From contig JAEYOT010000490.1 of NCBI GenBank assembly GCA_023411445.1, positions 1 to 5,465 on the forward strand: a stretch of DNA of 5,465 bases. Direction: 5' to 3'. Below are positions 1-5,465 of this stretch, piece by piece. The notes under the pieces are model-generated. The model was not told the DNA's origin, did not search any database, and was given only the letters and a program-made list of their open reading frames with translations. This stretch comes from Pseudomonadota bacterium (GTDB lineage: Bacteria > Myxococcota_A > Polyangia > Polyangiales > Polyangiaceae). Every line of letters begins with the position of its first letter. Within the stretch, counting starts at the first letter, position 1. A program made the translations under genes and the position numbers.

Positions 1-74
1 AAGGCCCCGCCGGACATGGCCAACCCCCCCAGCACGGAGCCGAACACGACCAGGAGCCCGATGATGGTAGACAC
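1..74 (-). CDS. motA: MotA-type flagellar motor stator protein, N-terminal fragment (cut by window edge)
   Basis: MotA is the inner-membrane, proton-channel-forming stator subunit that works with MotB to drive flagellar rotation. Only 24 codons plus two bases lie in the window. They read from a GTG start at 74-72 as STIIGLLVVFGSVLGG (residues 2-17), then LAMSGGA, and the frame is still open at the edge. This is the first transmembrane helix, followed by the small-residue G-G-x-x-M-x-G-G turn typical of MotA N-termini (compare the common VVLGSVFGGF type). The GTG was chosen because MotA proteins begin about two residues before the I-I-G segment. The frame is open further upstream to a TAG near 161, and no strong ribosome binding site precedes the GTG, so a longer start is possible. 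It lies 115 nt downstream of mscL on the same strand. A motB gene would be expected to the left. A non-flagellar MotA/TolQ/ExbB relative cannot be excluded from so short a piece. Confidence 0.6.
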   Translation of the reverse strand, partial: MSTIIGLLVVFGSVLGGLAMSGGA

Positions 75-172
75 TGCCCAGTTACTGACGGCCGTCTCAC
101 GCGTTTCTGAAGGCTCAGTTCGAGACAGCAACGCGCTGGCGGCCGGAAACCACGCCGCACCGGGCTATTTAT

Positions 173-188
173 TCAGCGGTTACGCTGA
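173..188 (-). terminator. Small hairpin just after the mscL stop, possible weak terminator
   Basis: On the minus strand TCAGCG, a four-base TAAC loop, and CGCTGA form a perfect 6-bp stem starting one base after the mscL TAA. It is followed by the A/T-rich ATAAATA. The position fits a transcript end or a 3' stabilising hairpin. The stem is short and the tail is A-rich rather than a run of T, so intrinsic termination would be weak at best. Confidence 0.35.
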
Positions 189-189
189 G

Positions 190-627
190 TTACGCAGCCT
201 TTAGCTCGCTCGTGCAGTACTTGCAGCGAATCGCCTTGGCCGGGACGGTCTCGCAGCAGGCCGGGCACTCCTTCACGGCGGGGGGTGCCTCTTCCGCCGG
301 CTTGGCGAGTCGGCCTTCAGCGGCCTTGATGATGCGGCTCACCACGATGAACAGCACCAGCGCCACGACGAAGAAGTCCAGCACCGAGCCGATGAAGTTG
401 CCGTAGTTGAGGACGACGTTGTCCTCCGGCTTCTCCGCCTCCTTCAGGACGAGGCCGGCGGTGCGCCAGTCACCGCTCGGCAGCACCAGCGCCACGATCG
501 GCATGACCAGGTCCGCCACCAAGGCGGACACGATCTTGCCGAAAGCGCCGCCGATGACGACGCCGACCGCCAGGTCCACCACGTTGCCCTTGAACGCGAA
601 CTTCTTGAAATCATCGATGAACGACAT
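190..627 (-). CDS. mscL: MscL, large-conductance mechanosensitive channel with C-terminal zinc-ribbon-like tail
   Basis: MscL is a homopentameric inner-membrane pore that opens under membrane tension and releases small solutes during hypo-osmotic shock. The 145-residue product opens with the family's amphipathic N-terminal helix (MSFIDDFKKFAFKGNVVDLA). TM1 spans about residues 15-45 with the glycine/alanine-rich pore-lining GVVIGGAFGKIV, a periplasmic loop follows at about 48-76, and TM2 (NFIGSVLDFFVVALVLFIVV) spans about 77-97. After a linker rich in proline, alanine and glutamate, the cytoplasmic end carries CPAC (121-124) and CKYC (135-138), a four-cysteine knuckle that could bind zinc in place of the plain helical bundle of E. 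coli MscL. Similar tails occur in other MscL proteins. An additional cysteine (125) directly follows the first pair. The ATG is preceded by GAGG six bases upstream. The DUF481 gene ends 56 nt upstream on the same strand, so co-transcription is possible. Confidence 0.96.
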   Translation of the reverse strand: MSFIDDFKKFAFKGNVVDLAVGVVIGGAFGKIVSALVADLVMPIVALVLPSGDWRTAGLVLKEAEKPEDNVVLNYGNFIGSVLDFFVVALVLFIVVSRIIKAAEGRLAKPAEEAPPAVKECPACCETVPAKAIRCKYCTSELKAA

Positions 628-683
628 GTGCTGCCTCGCTGTGAATCTAGCGGCCCTTCGGTTTCTGCAGTGCTACCGCGTCG

Positions 684-1583
684 CTACTGGCCCACGTTGG
701 TGTACGAGTACACCAGGCTGAGCGTGCTGGTGGTGTCCAGCTTCTCCTTCTCGGGCAGCGGGGAGTTGTCGTAGCGCGCGTTGAAGCCAACGCCGAGCGC
801 CAGATCACCCCAAACCTTGGCCGTGAACAGCACGTCGTAGTTAAAGCGGTAGCGGTTACTATCCACGAAGCTCTGCAGGTACTCGATGCCGTTGCTGAGC
901 GCGGTAGCGTCGTTGAAGGCGTGCTTGAAGCCCAAGAACACGCGAGCCGAGTGATCCGTCTCGTGCTTGTCCAGCAGCTCGATCAGGTCGCCCTCTTCGT
1001 CGCGCACCTCACGAGCTTCGCGCGTGCGCGTGTCGTACTGGAAGTCATAACCAGCTTCAGCCCAAAGCTGCGTCTTCTCGCGGTTGACGAACAGGTACTT
1101 GAAGCCAGGATCCAAGTTGAGGCGGAACGCGAGGCCTTGAAACTTGTCGTGCCGGCCGGTGACCAGCATGAACACGCTGGCGTCCTCGATCAGGTAGCGG
1201 TCGTAGCGGATACGGCCCTGGAAGTTCTCGGTCGTGGTCTCCATTTCGCCGTCGGGCGGCGCGCTCTGGCCGTAGTTGCCGACCAGCGAAGCGCCGACGC
1301 CGTTGGCGCCGCCGCGCCAGTCGTACGTGCCGCTGGCCGTGAACGCGACCATGCGCGCGTTACCGCTCGAGCTCAGGCCGCCGGCTGACACCGACGCGGT
1401 GGTGCCCTCCGGCGTGGCGGTGATCTTCGGCGCTTCGGGCGCGGGACCGGGACCGGCAGCAACCTTCTCCGCTTCCGGCGGCGGCACACCCAGGTCCTGC
1501 GCCTGCGCGAGCCCCGCGCAGAGCATAGCCCCAGACCCCACACTCAAAGACAGACCCAACCGACGCAGCACGTTAAGCTTCAT
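684..1583 (-). CDS. DUF481 family outer-membrane beta-barrel protein
   Basis: This is a predicted outer-membrane protein of the DUF481 (YdiY-like) family, whose function is unknown. From the preferred ATG at 1583 it has 299 residues. A signal peptide (MKLNVLRRLG, a hydrophobic stretch, then GLAQA cleaved before Q29) is followed by a low-complexity Pro/Ala/Glu linker at about 33-58. From about residue 62 to the end it shows alternating amphipathic, aromatic-rich strands. The segment DKFQGLAFRLNLDPGFKYLF (146-165) followed by WAEAGYDFQYD (174-184) is the most family-like part. The protein ends LVYSYTNVGQ, so the usual terminal aromatic residue of a barrel is displaced from the end. Cys22 lies inside the signal peptide but is not in a good lipobox (leucine at -1). 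A start two codons upstream (1589) is possible but sits directly against the Shine-Dalgarno sequence. It precedes mscL by 56 nt. Family assignment is good; the substrate or role is unknown. Confidence 0.82.
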   Translation of the reverse strand: MKLNVLRRLGLSLSVGSGAMLCAGLAQAQDLGVPPPEAEKVAAGPGPAPEAPKITATPEGTTASVSAGGLSSSGNARMVAFTASGTYDWRGGANGVGASLVGNYGQSAPPDGEMETTTENFQGRIRYDRYLIEDASVFMLVTGRHDKFQGLAFRLNLDPGFKYLFVNREKTQLWAEAGYDFQYDTRTREAREVRDEEGDLIELLDKHETDHSARVFLGFKHAFNDATALSNGIEYLQSFVDSNRYRFNYDVLFTAKVWGDLALGVGFNARYDNSPLPEKEKLDTTSTLSLVYSYTNVGQ

Positions 1584-1589
1584 GGCCAT

Positions 1590-1594
1590 TCCTC
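1590..1594 (-). promoter_or_regulatory. Ribosome binding site deciding the DUF481 start
   Basis: The minus strand reads GAGGA-ATGGCC-ATG. The purine motif touches the first ATG (1589), leaving no spacer, but stands six bases before the second ATG (1583). The second is therefore the likelier initiation codon, and it also gives a signal peptide starting MKLNVLRR. Confidence 0.6.
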
Positions 1595-1633
1595 ATTTTC
1601 TACTGGTTTCACGCAGCCAGCAGGCCGGCGCGG

Positions 1634-1662
1634 AAGCTAGTGCAGACTGCGATGGCTCACAA
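1634..1662 (-). promoter_or_regulatory. Candidate sigma-70-like promoter for the DUF481 gene
   Basis: On the minus strand TTGTGA (1662-1657) and TAGCTT (1639-1634) are separated by 17 bases and lie about 50 bases upstream of the DUF481 start. TTGTGA matches four of six positions of the -35 consensus, but TAGCTT matches only three of six of the -10. Position and spacing support it, sequence quality does not. The 206-nt gap between the DUF5947-like stop and this gene makes a promoter here plausible. Confidence 0.3.
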
Positions 1663-1789
1663 GAGCTACGCAGTGTGGCGGAGCGGCAGCGCGGTCCCGG
1701 AACTGTGCGAGTAGTCGCCAACTGCCGCGCCGCGAGCATCCGCGCGCAGCCAGAGCGGAAGCGCTGCCGATCGTCAGCTGCCGTGCCGA

Positions 1790-2422
1790 TCATGAGGCGC
1801 TGGGTCGTCGGCTGTGCCGGTGTTGGCCAGCCTGCTCGTCCAGCCGGGCGAAGTAGCTCTGCACCACGGCGAGCTCTGGCGACGACAGCGGCGCGTCTGC
1901 CGCGCGCAACAAGCCCGACAGCTCGTAGCAATGGTCTATCGACACTTGGTAGTAGTCCCGCTGCCGCAGCGTACGCCGCACCAGCAATGCCTCCACGTCC
2001 GGCAGCACGCTCTTGATCGCCGGGTGGCGCTGCTCCAGCTCGCTCCAAGCCTTGAGCGGCACGAACGTTTCGATGATGCCCGCGCGCCCTGGAAATGTCG
2101 CCACCACCTCGCCTGTGCGGCTGCGCGTCGTGAAGAAAGCGAGCCCGACCGGCACGCCGAGCTCCACCCACGTGCCGTCGTCGATGTCCACCTCGGACAG
2201 GCGGGCGGCGCGGCGACGCACGCGCAAGTAGCGGGCCCCTTGCCGCTGCTGCTCTTGTGCGAACAGCGCGGCGCAGGCCGGACACGCGCAGAACACACGC
2301 CGCGCCTCCGGCTCCAGCAGGTGCTCGTGCTCGAGCGAAATAGCTTGAGCGCACAGCTCACACTCCTCGAGCGGAGTACCGGTCACGAAGGCGCGCAGCC
2401 TCGCCAGCACGGCGTTCGTCAT
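1790..2422 (-). CDS. DUF5947-like cysteine-rich cytosolic protein
   Basis: This is a 210-residue soluble protein with no signal peptide or membrane segment. Near the N-terminus CELC (21-24) is followed by HEH (32-34), a short helix, and CACPAC (45-50), giving CxxC-x20-CxCxxC, which looks like a metal site (zinc or Fe-S). The middle contains FFTTRSRTGEVVATFPGRAG (96-115), then DVEALLVRR (142-150). The C-terminal part has YYQVSIDHCYELSGLLR (157-173), with a sixth cysteine at 165. This order matches my recollection of DUF5947, a family often found in [NiFe]-hydrogenase gene clusters of actinobacteria and others. The tryptophan/glycine-rich stretch I expect after the CYEL motif is replaced by ADAPLSSPE. 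No hydrogenase gene is visible here. ATG 2422 was chosen for its strong ribosome binding site; a GTG ten codons upstream (2452) is less likely. The ends are firm, the family is moderately sure, and the function is unknown. Confidence 0.75.
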   Translation of the reverse strand: MTNAVLARLRAFVTGTPLEECELCAQAISLEHEHLLEPEARRVFCACPACAALFAQEQQRQGARYLRVRRRAARLSEVDIDDGTWVELGVPVGLAFFTTRSRTGEVVATFPGRAGIIETFVPLKAWSELEQRHPAIKSVLPDVEALLVRRTLRQRDYYQVSIDHCYELSGLLRAADAPLSSPELAVVQSYFARLDEQAGQHRHSRRPSAS

Positions 2423-2431
2423 GCGGAAGTT

Positions 2432-2439
2432 CCCTCCTC
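2432..2439 (-). promoter_or_regulatory. Strong Shine-Dalgarno for the DUF5947-like gene
   Basis: The minus strand carries GAGGAGGG nine bases before the ATG at 2422. It falls inside the extension that a GTG start at 2452 would create, so it argues for ATG 2422 as the true start. Confidence 0.65.
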
Positions 2440-2611
2440 GCAGCGGCAGCACCGACTCGGCGCCGCGTTTGCGAGCAACCTCTACGGTAGCAGCGCGCGG
2501 CGCCGGTTAGAACCCGCCAGAATTTCGCACGTGATTTCCGCCCGCTCCAAGGGGGAGGAGGCAGTGGGGCGCTTTGGAGGGCGAGGAGCTGACGCTGAGG
2601 TGGCGCGCAGC

Positions 2612-4069
2612 TCAGCAGTAGCGGAGACGGACGCGGTAGCTCACCTTGGTCTTGCCGCGAGCCGGAACCTTGACGTTGAAGGTGAAGGTGCCGGCGTCCT
2701 TCTTCTCGTACGGCATGGAGGAGTCCAAGATCGTCCAGTCGCCGCCGATCGGCGCGTAGTCCTCGACTTCCACGGCGGTGTCCTTGTGGTTTCGGAGCTC
2801 GATCTCCCAGCGGCTCTCGGAGACGCAGCTCCCGAGCGCACGCCACTCCACTTGCTTGCGGTCGCCCACGACGTCGAACGCTTCGCCCATCTTGACGCGG
2901 ATCTTCTCGTCGCGCGGCGTGTGATCGATCTGATCTTCGCCCACGAATTGCTTGGCGCCGCTCTTGTCAGCCTTGTACACGCGCAACGTGCCCTTCGGCA
3001 GCGGCACGCCCAGCTTGTTCTTCTGCTCGTTCTTGAAGTCCAGGTAGACGCCCACCTTTTGGTTGGATTGAAGCTGCCCGTACTCTCCACGGAACCAGTA
3101 CTGCTGACCGTAGAAGATCAGCTTCTTCTGGATGCGGACGCCATCCGCCTCCAGCAGGCTCACCTGTTTCTGCTCGTTGTTCAGCACGGTGGTGGGCCGG
3201 CCCAGCGTGTACAGGTGGTACTCGAACAGCGCTTGCTCGCTGAAGCCCGCGCCGCCGGACGGTGCCGGCGCGGCCATGGGCATGGAGGCCTTGCTGTACA
3301 TCCGCTCGGGCTGCACGCGGTTCACGTCGCCCGCGACCAACTTCAGCTCCGCGTTGCGGTAGCTCGCGCCGGATTGGTTCACGAGCGTGACCCAGCCTTG
3401 GAGCGAGGCCAGCGTGTCCTCTTCATTGACCACCAGCACGTAATCCGCGCTCCAGCTCAGGTTCTGCGTGAGGTAGCTGACCTCCACGGTCTGCGCCGGC
3501 TTCTGGCTCGCGACGAGCCAGATCAAGGTCGGCTTGGCGATCAGGTTGTCCGGGACCTGCGAGAACGCGTAGCGCGCCGGGTAGCCGAAGGTGATCTCGC
3601 CGTTCAGCCGCAAAATGGGCTGCTGGTCGTTCACGCTGAGGATCTCCGCGTCCGCGGCCTCCTCCTTACCGGTGGCCTCGTGGTAGCGGTAGGTCTTGAT
3701 CTTCTTGCCGACGAACTTCTCGAGCAGCGTTTGCGGTGTCAGCAGGTCGTAGCGGTAATTCTGCTCCAGCACGTTGATCGCGCCCGGCGCCGTGAGCGAC
3801 TTGATCGCTACCGTCTCGGGTTGAATGTTGGCGGCCACGTCGCGAAACTCGAGCGACACCTGACCGCTGCCGAGCTCGCGCAGCTCGCGTACCTCGCGCA
3901 CGACGCCGAAGTTCTGATTGTAGACCGTGATGCTGACGGCCTTGCGATCCGCCTCGGTGGAGGTGCGCGTCTCCGGAGCTTTGCTCTGCGCGGCGGCGCC
4001 CGCCGGCACCAGCAGCGCCGCGCTCAAGCCGAGCACTGAAATGAAGCTAGGGGCAGTGGACTTGAACAT
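2612..4069 (-). CDS. Exported DUF4139 domain protein, downstream copy of a tandem pair
   Basis: The product has 485 residues and no known biochemical role. DUF4139 proteins are mostly beta-sheet and some relatives are named mucoidy inhibitor MuiA. A Sec signal peptide (MFKSTAPSFISVLGLSAALL, then VPAGAAA, cleaved before Q28) implies a periplasmic or secreted product. Blocks shared with the upstream copy are ITVYNQNFGVVRE (47-59), VLEQNYRYDLLTP (100-112), YRYHEATGKEE (127-137), VEVSYLTQNLSWSADYVL (195-212), GWVTLVNQSGASYRNA (225-240), LKLVAGDVNRV (242-252), EYHLYTLGRPTT (283-294) and LGVPLPKGTLRVYKADKSGA (353-372). A Met/Ala/Pro/Gly-rich linker (254-276) is the least conserved segment. The only cysteines are 415 and the final residue 485. 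The ATG has GAGG five bases upstream, and the ribosome binding site immediately follows the stop of the upstream copy, so the two are probably translationally coupled. Confidence 0.93.
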   Translation of the reverse strand: MFKSTAPSFISVLGLSAALLVPAGAAAQSKAPETRTSTEADRKAVSITVYNQNFGVVREVRELRELGSGQVSLEFRDVAANIQPETVAIKSLTAPGAINVLEQNYRYDLLTPQTLLEKFVGKKIKTYRYHEATGKEEAADAEILSVNDQQPILRLNGEITFGYPARYAFSQVPDNLIAKPTLIWLVASQKPAQTVEVSYLTQNLSWSADYVLVVNEEDTLASLQGWVTLVNQSGASYRNAELKLVAGDVNRVQPERMYSKASMPMAAPAPSGGAGFSEQALFEYHLYTLGRPTTVLNNEQKQVSLLEADGVRIQKKLIFYGQQYWFRGEYGQLQSNQKVGVYLDFKNEQKNKLGVPLPKGTLRVYKADKSGAKQFVGEDQIDHTPRDEKIRVKMGEAFDVVGDRKQVEWRALGSCVSESRWEIELRNHKDTAVEVEDYAPIGGDWTILDSSMPYEKKDAGTFTFNVKVPARGKTKVSYRVRLRYC

Positions 4070-4074
4070 GAATA

Positions 4075-4078
4075 CCTC
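4075..4078 (-). promoter_or_regulatory. Ribosome binding site of the downstream DUF4139 gene, in the 11-nt intergenic spacer
   Basis: The upstream copy ends in TGA (4083-4081), followed directly by GTGAGGTATTC and the ATG at 4069. GAGG thus sits two bases after the stop and five bases before the start. It fixes the start at 4069, where the signal peptide begins. It also argues against reading the frame back to 4315 inside the upstream gene. Confidence 0.75.
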
Positions 4079-4080
4079 AC

Positions 4081-5465
4081 TCAGCAGTAGCGAATACGGA
4101 CTCGATAAGAGACGGTGATGGTCCCGCGGGCGGGCACCTGCACGTCGAAGCGGAAGGTGCCGGCGTCGACCTTGGCGTAAGGATGGCTGTGCTGGGTCAG
4201 CTCCCAGTCGGCGCCGGTGGGCTCGTTGATCTCGACCTGCTCTGCGCGATCTTTGTGATTGCGAAGCTCGATCTCGAACTCGCTCTCCGCGCTGCACTCG
4301 GAGAGCTGTGCCCAATCGGTCTGCACGCGCTCGGCGACCACGTCGAACGCTTGGCCGAGCTTGACGCGGACGCGCTCATCGCGCGGCGTATGATCGATGG
4401 CGTCCTCCCCAACGAACTGCAGCGCGCCAGATCGGTCGGCCTTGTAGACGCGCACGGTGCCCTTCGGCAGCGGCACGCCGAGCCGGTTCTGCTCCGCGTT
4501 CTCGAGCTCGATGAACACGCTCGGCTTCTGCCCCCTCTGAGGCTGCCCGTAGCGGCCGCGAAAGACGTACGGCTGCCCGATGAGGACCAGCTTCTTGCTC
4601 ACGGCCACGCCCTCTGCGCTGAGCAAGGACACCTGCTTGGTCTCCTTGTCGCGCAGCGTGGTGGGTCGCCCCAGCGAGTACAGATGATACTCGAGCAGGC
4701 CCTCGCGCTCGAGCTGCGCGCTGCCCGCGTCTATTTTAACGATGGCGTCGTCGTACATCTCCTCGCGCGCCGGCGGGGGCGTGACGCGGTTTACGTCGCC
4801 GGCCACCAGGCGCAGGTTGGCGTTTTCGTAGCTGGCGCCGCTGTTGTTATCGAGCGTTACCCAGCCAGTCAGGTCCGCCCGCGTGTCCGTCGCGTCCAGC
4901 TTCAGCACGTAGTCCGCGCGCCAGTTGAGGTTCTCCGTGAGGTAGGTGACCTCGACGCTCTGCTCGGGGCGGTCGCTGCGCAGCAGCCACACCAGCGTCG
5001 GCTTGTCGAGCAGGTTGGGCGGCAGCTCCGCGAACGCGTAGCGCCCGTTGAAGCTGGTGGTGACCTCGCCGTCGATGCGCAGGGTGACGCCGCCCTCCAC
5101 GCTGAGCACTTCGGCCGTCTTCTTCTCTTCGCTGCCGGTCTTCTCGTTGTAGCGGTAGACGCTGATCTGCTTACCGACGTGCTTCTCGAGTAGCTTGGCG
5201 GGCGTGAGCAGGTCGTAGCGGTAGTTCTGCTCCAGCACCTCGAACAACGCGCCTTGCGTGGTGCTGGCGATCCGCACGGTTTGCGGCTGAACGAAGGCCG
5301 ACACATCCTTGAAGGAGAGCTCGACCAAGCCTCGTCCGAGCTTGAGACGGCGCCGTTCCCTCACGACGCCGATGTTCTGGTTGTAGACCGTGACCGACAG
5401 GCTCTCGCGATCGGCCTTGTCGCTCGCGCTCACGCTAGGCGTGCCTTCTTTCGGTACCTGGGCAG
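4081..5465 (-). CDS. Exported DUF4139 domain protein, upstream copy of the tandem pair (5' end outside window)
   Basis: 460 complete codons plus a stop are visible, and the frame is still open at the right edge. The visible N-terminus reads AQVPKEGTPSVSASDKADRE. By alignment with the neighbour, whose mature end begins at AAA|QS, the first A-Q is the end of a signal peptide, so only the signal peptide is missing. The GTG at 5433 is therefore not the start. The body is a full DUF4139 paralogue, with VTVYNQNIGVVRE, VLEQNYRYDLLTP, VEVTYLTENLNWRADYVL, GWVTLDNNSGASYENA, LRLVAGDVNRV, EYHLYSLGRPTT and LGVPLPKGTVRVYKADRSGA. By eye well over half the residues match the downstream copy. The linker before EYHLY differs and is more acidic (REEMYDDAIVKIDAGSAQ). 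It has only two cysteines, in LSEC and the final RYC, 70 residues apart exactly as in its neighbour. The function is unknown and a periplasmic or surface location is inferred. Confidence 0.92.
   Translation of the reverse strand, partial: AQVPKEGTPSVSASDKADRESLSVTVYNQNIGVVRERRRLKLGRGLVELSFKDVSAFVQPQTVRIASTTQGALFEVLEQNYRYDLLTPAKLLEKHVGKQISVYRYNEKTGSEEKKTAEVLSVEGGVTLRIDGEVTTSFNGRYAFAELPPNLLDKPTLVWLLRSDRPEQSVEVTYLTENLNWRADYVLKLDATDTRADLTGWVTLDNNSGASYENANLRLVAGDVNRVTPPPAREEMYDDAIVKIDAGSAQLEREGLLEYHLYSLGRPTTLRDKETKQVSLLSAEGVAVSKKLVLIGQPYVFRGRYGQPQRGQKPSVFIELENAEQNRLGVPLPKGTVRVYKADRSGALQFVGEDAIDHTPRDERVRVKLGQAFDVVAERVQTDWAQLSECSAESEFEIELRNHKDRAEQVEINEPTGADWELTQHSHPYAKVDAGTFRFDVQVPARGTITVSYRVRIRYC

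Noticed and set aside
648..686. Inverted repeat TAGCG...CGCTA spanning the DUF481-mscL gap
   Set aside because: It is a five-base stem with a long loop, likely to occur by chance in GC-rich DNA.
1584..1789. A small gene or RNA in the gap between the DUF5947-like and DUF481 genes
   Set aside because: I found no start codon with a ribosome binding site and no tRNA-like or riboswitch-like fold. Only the weak promoter candidate at 1634-1662 stands out.
1593..2354. 253-codon minus-strand frame overlapping the DUF5947-like gene
   Set aside because: Its product is an Arg/Ala-rich low-complexity sequence in a shifted frame. The DUF5947-like frame has conserved motifs and a strong ribosome binding site.
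2586..2613. Hairpin GAGCTG/CAGCTC overlapping the downstream DUF4139 stop codon, as a terminator
   Set aside because: The stem is only 6 bp plus a bulge, it overlaps the stop codon and no T-run follows. The rest of the 189-nt gap shows no convincing terminator or promoter.
1814..4039. 741-codon open frame on the + strand covering the DUF5947-like and downstream DUF4139 genes
   Set aside because: It is antisense to two well-supported genes. Its translation is arginine/leucine/valine/histidine-rich, without domains, as expected of a GC-rich antisense shadow.
4070..4315. N-terminal extension of the downstream DUF4139 gene back to 4315
   Set aside because: The extension is the upstream gene read in another frame. 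The ribosome binding site and signal peptide place the start at 4069.
4183..5193. 336-codon open frame on the + strand over the upstream DUF4139 gene
   Set aside because: It is antisense to a conserved gene, with the same kind of composition-driven product and no recognisable motif.
5431..5433. GTG as the start of the upstream DUF4139 gene
   Set aside because: The frame continues upstream to the window edge and reads into a signal-peptidase-like A-Q site that aligns with the paralogue's mature N-terminus.

Overview
The window is GC-rich (roughly 60-65% by eye). All six genes I can support lie on the minus strand, so transcription runs from high to low coordinates. The gene mix is an exported DUF4139 tandem pair, a DUF5947-type protein, a DUF481 outer-membrane protein, MscL with a C-terminal zinc-ribbon-like tail, and a MotA-type stator start. 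This suggests a GC-rich Gram-negative bacterium, plausibly Myxococcota/Deltaproteobacteria. That placement is inferred from gene content, not from a marker gene.

In transcription order: (i) 5465-4081, an exported DUF4139 protein whose 5' end and signal peptide are mostly outside the window; (ii) 4069-2612, a complete paralogue 11 nt downstream with its own signal peptide, surely in the same operon; (iii) a 189-nt gap, then 2422-1790, a cytosolic cysteine-rich protein I read as DUF5947-like; (iv) a 206-nt gap with a weak promoter candidate, then 1583-684, a DUF481-type outer-membrane beta-barrel; (v) 56 nt on, 627-190, MscL; (vi) a 115-nt gap with a small hairpin, then 74-1, the first 24 codons of a MotA/ExbB-type flagellar stator subunit that runs off the left edge.

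Most products are envelope proteins: two periplasmic or surface proteins, one outer-membrane barrel and two inner-membrane channel or stator proteins. Only the DUF4139 pair is convincingly one transcription unit. DUF481-mscL may be a second. No RNA gene, mobile element, CRISPR array or phage feature is visible. I see no proven new system. The most interesting points are the tandem DUF4139 pair, in which each copy has only two cysteines (one the very last residue) at identical 70-residue spacing, and the DUF5947-like gene sitting among envelope genes with no hydrogenase gene in view.
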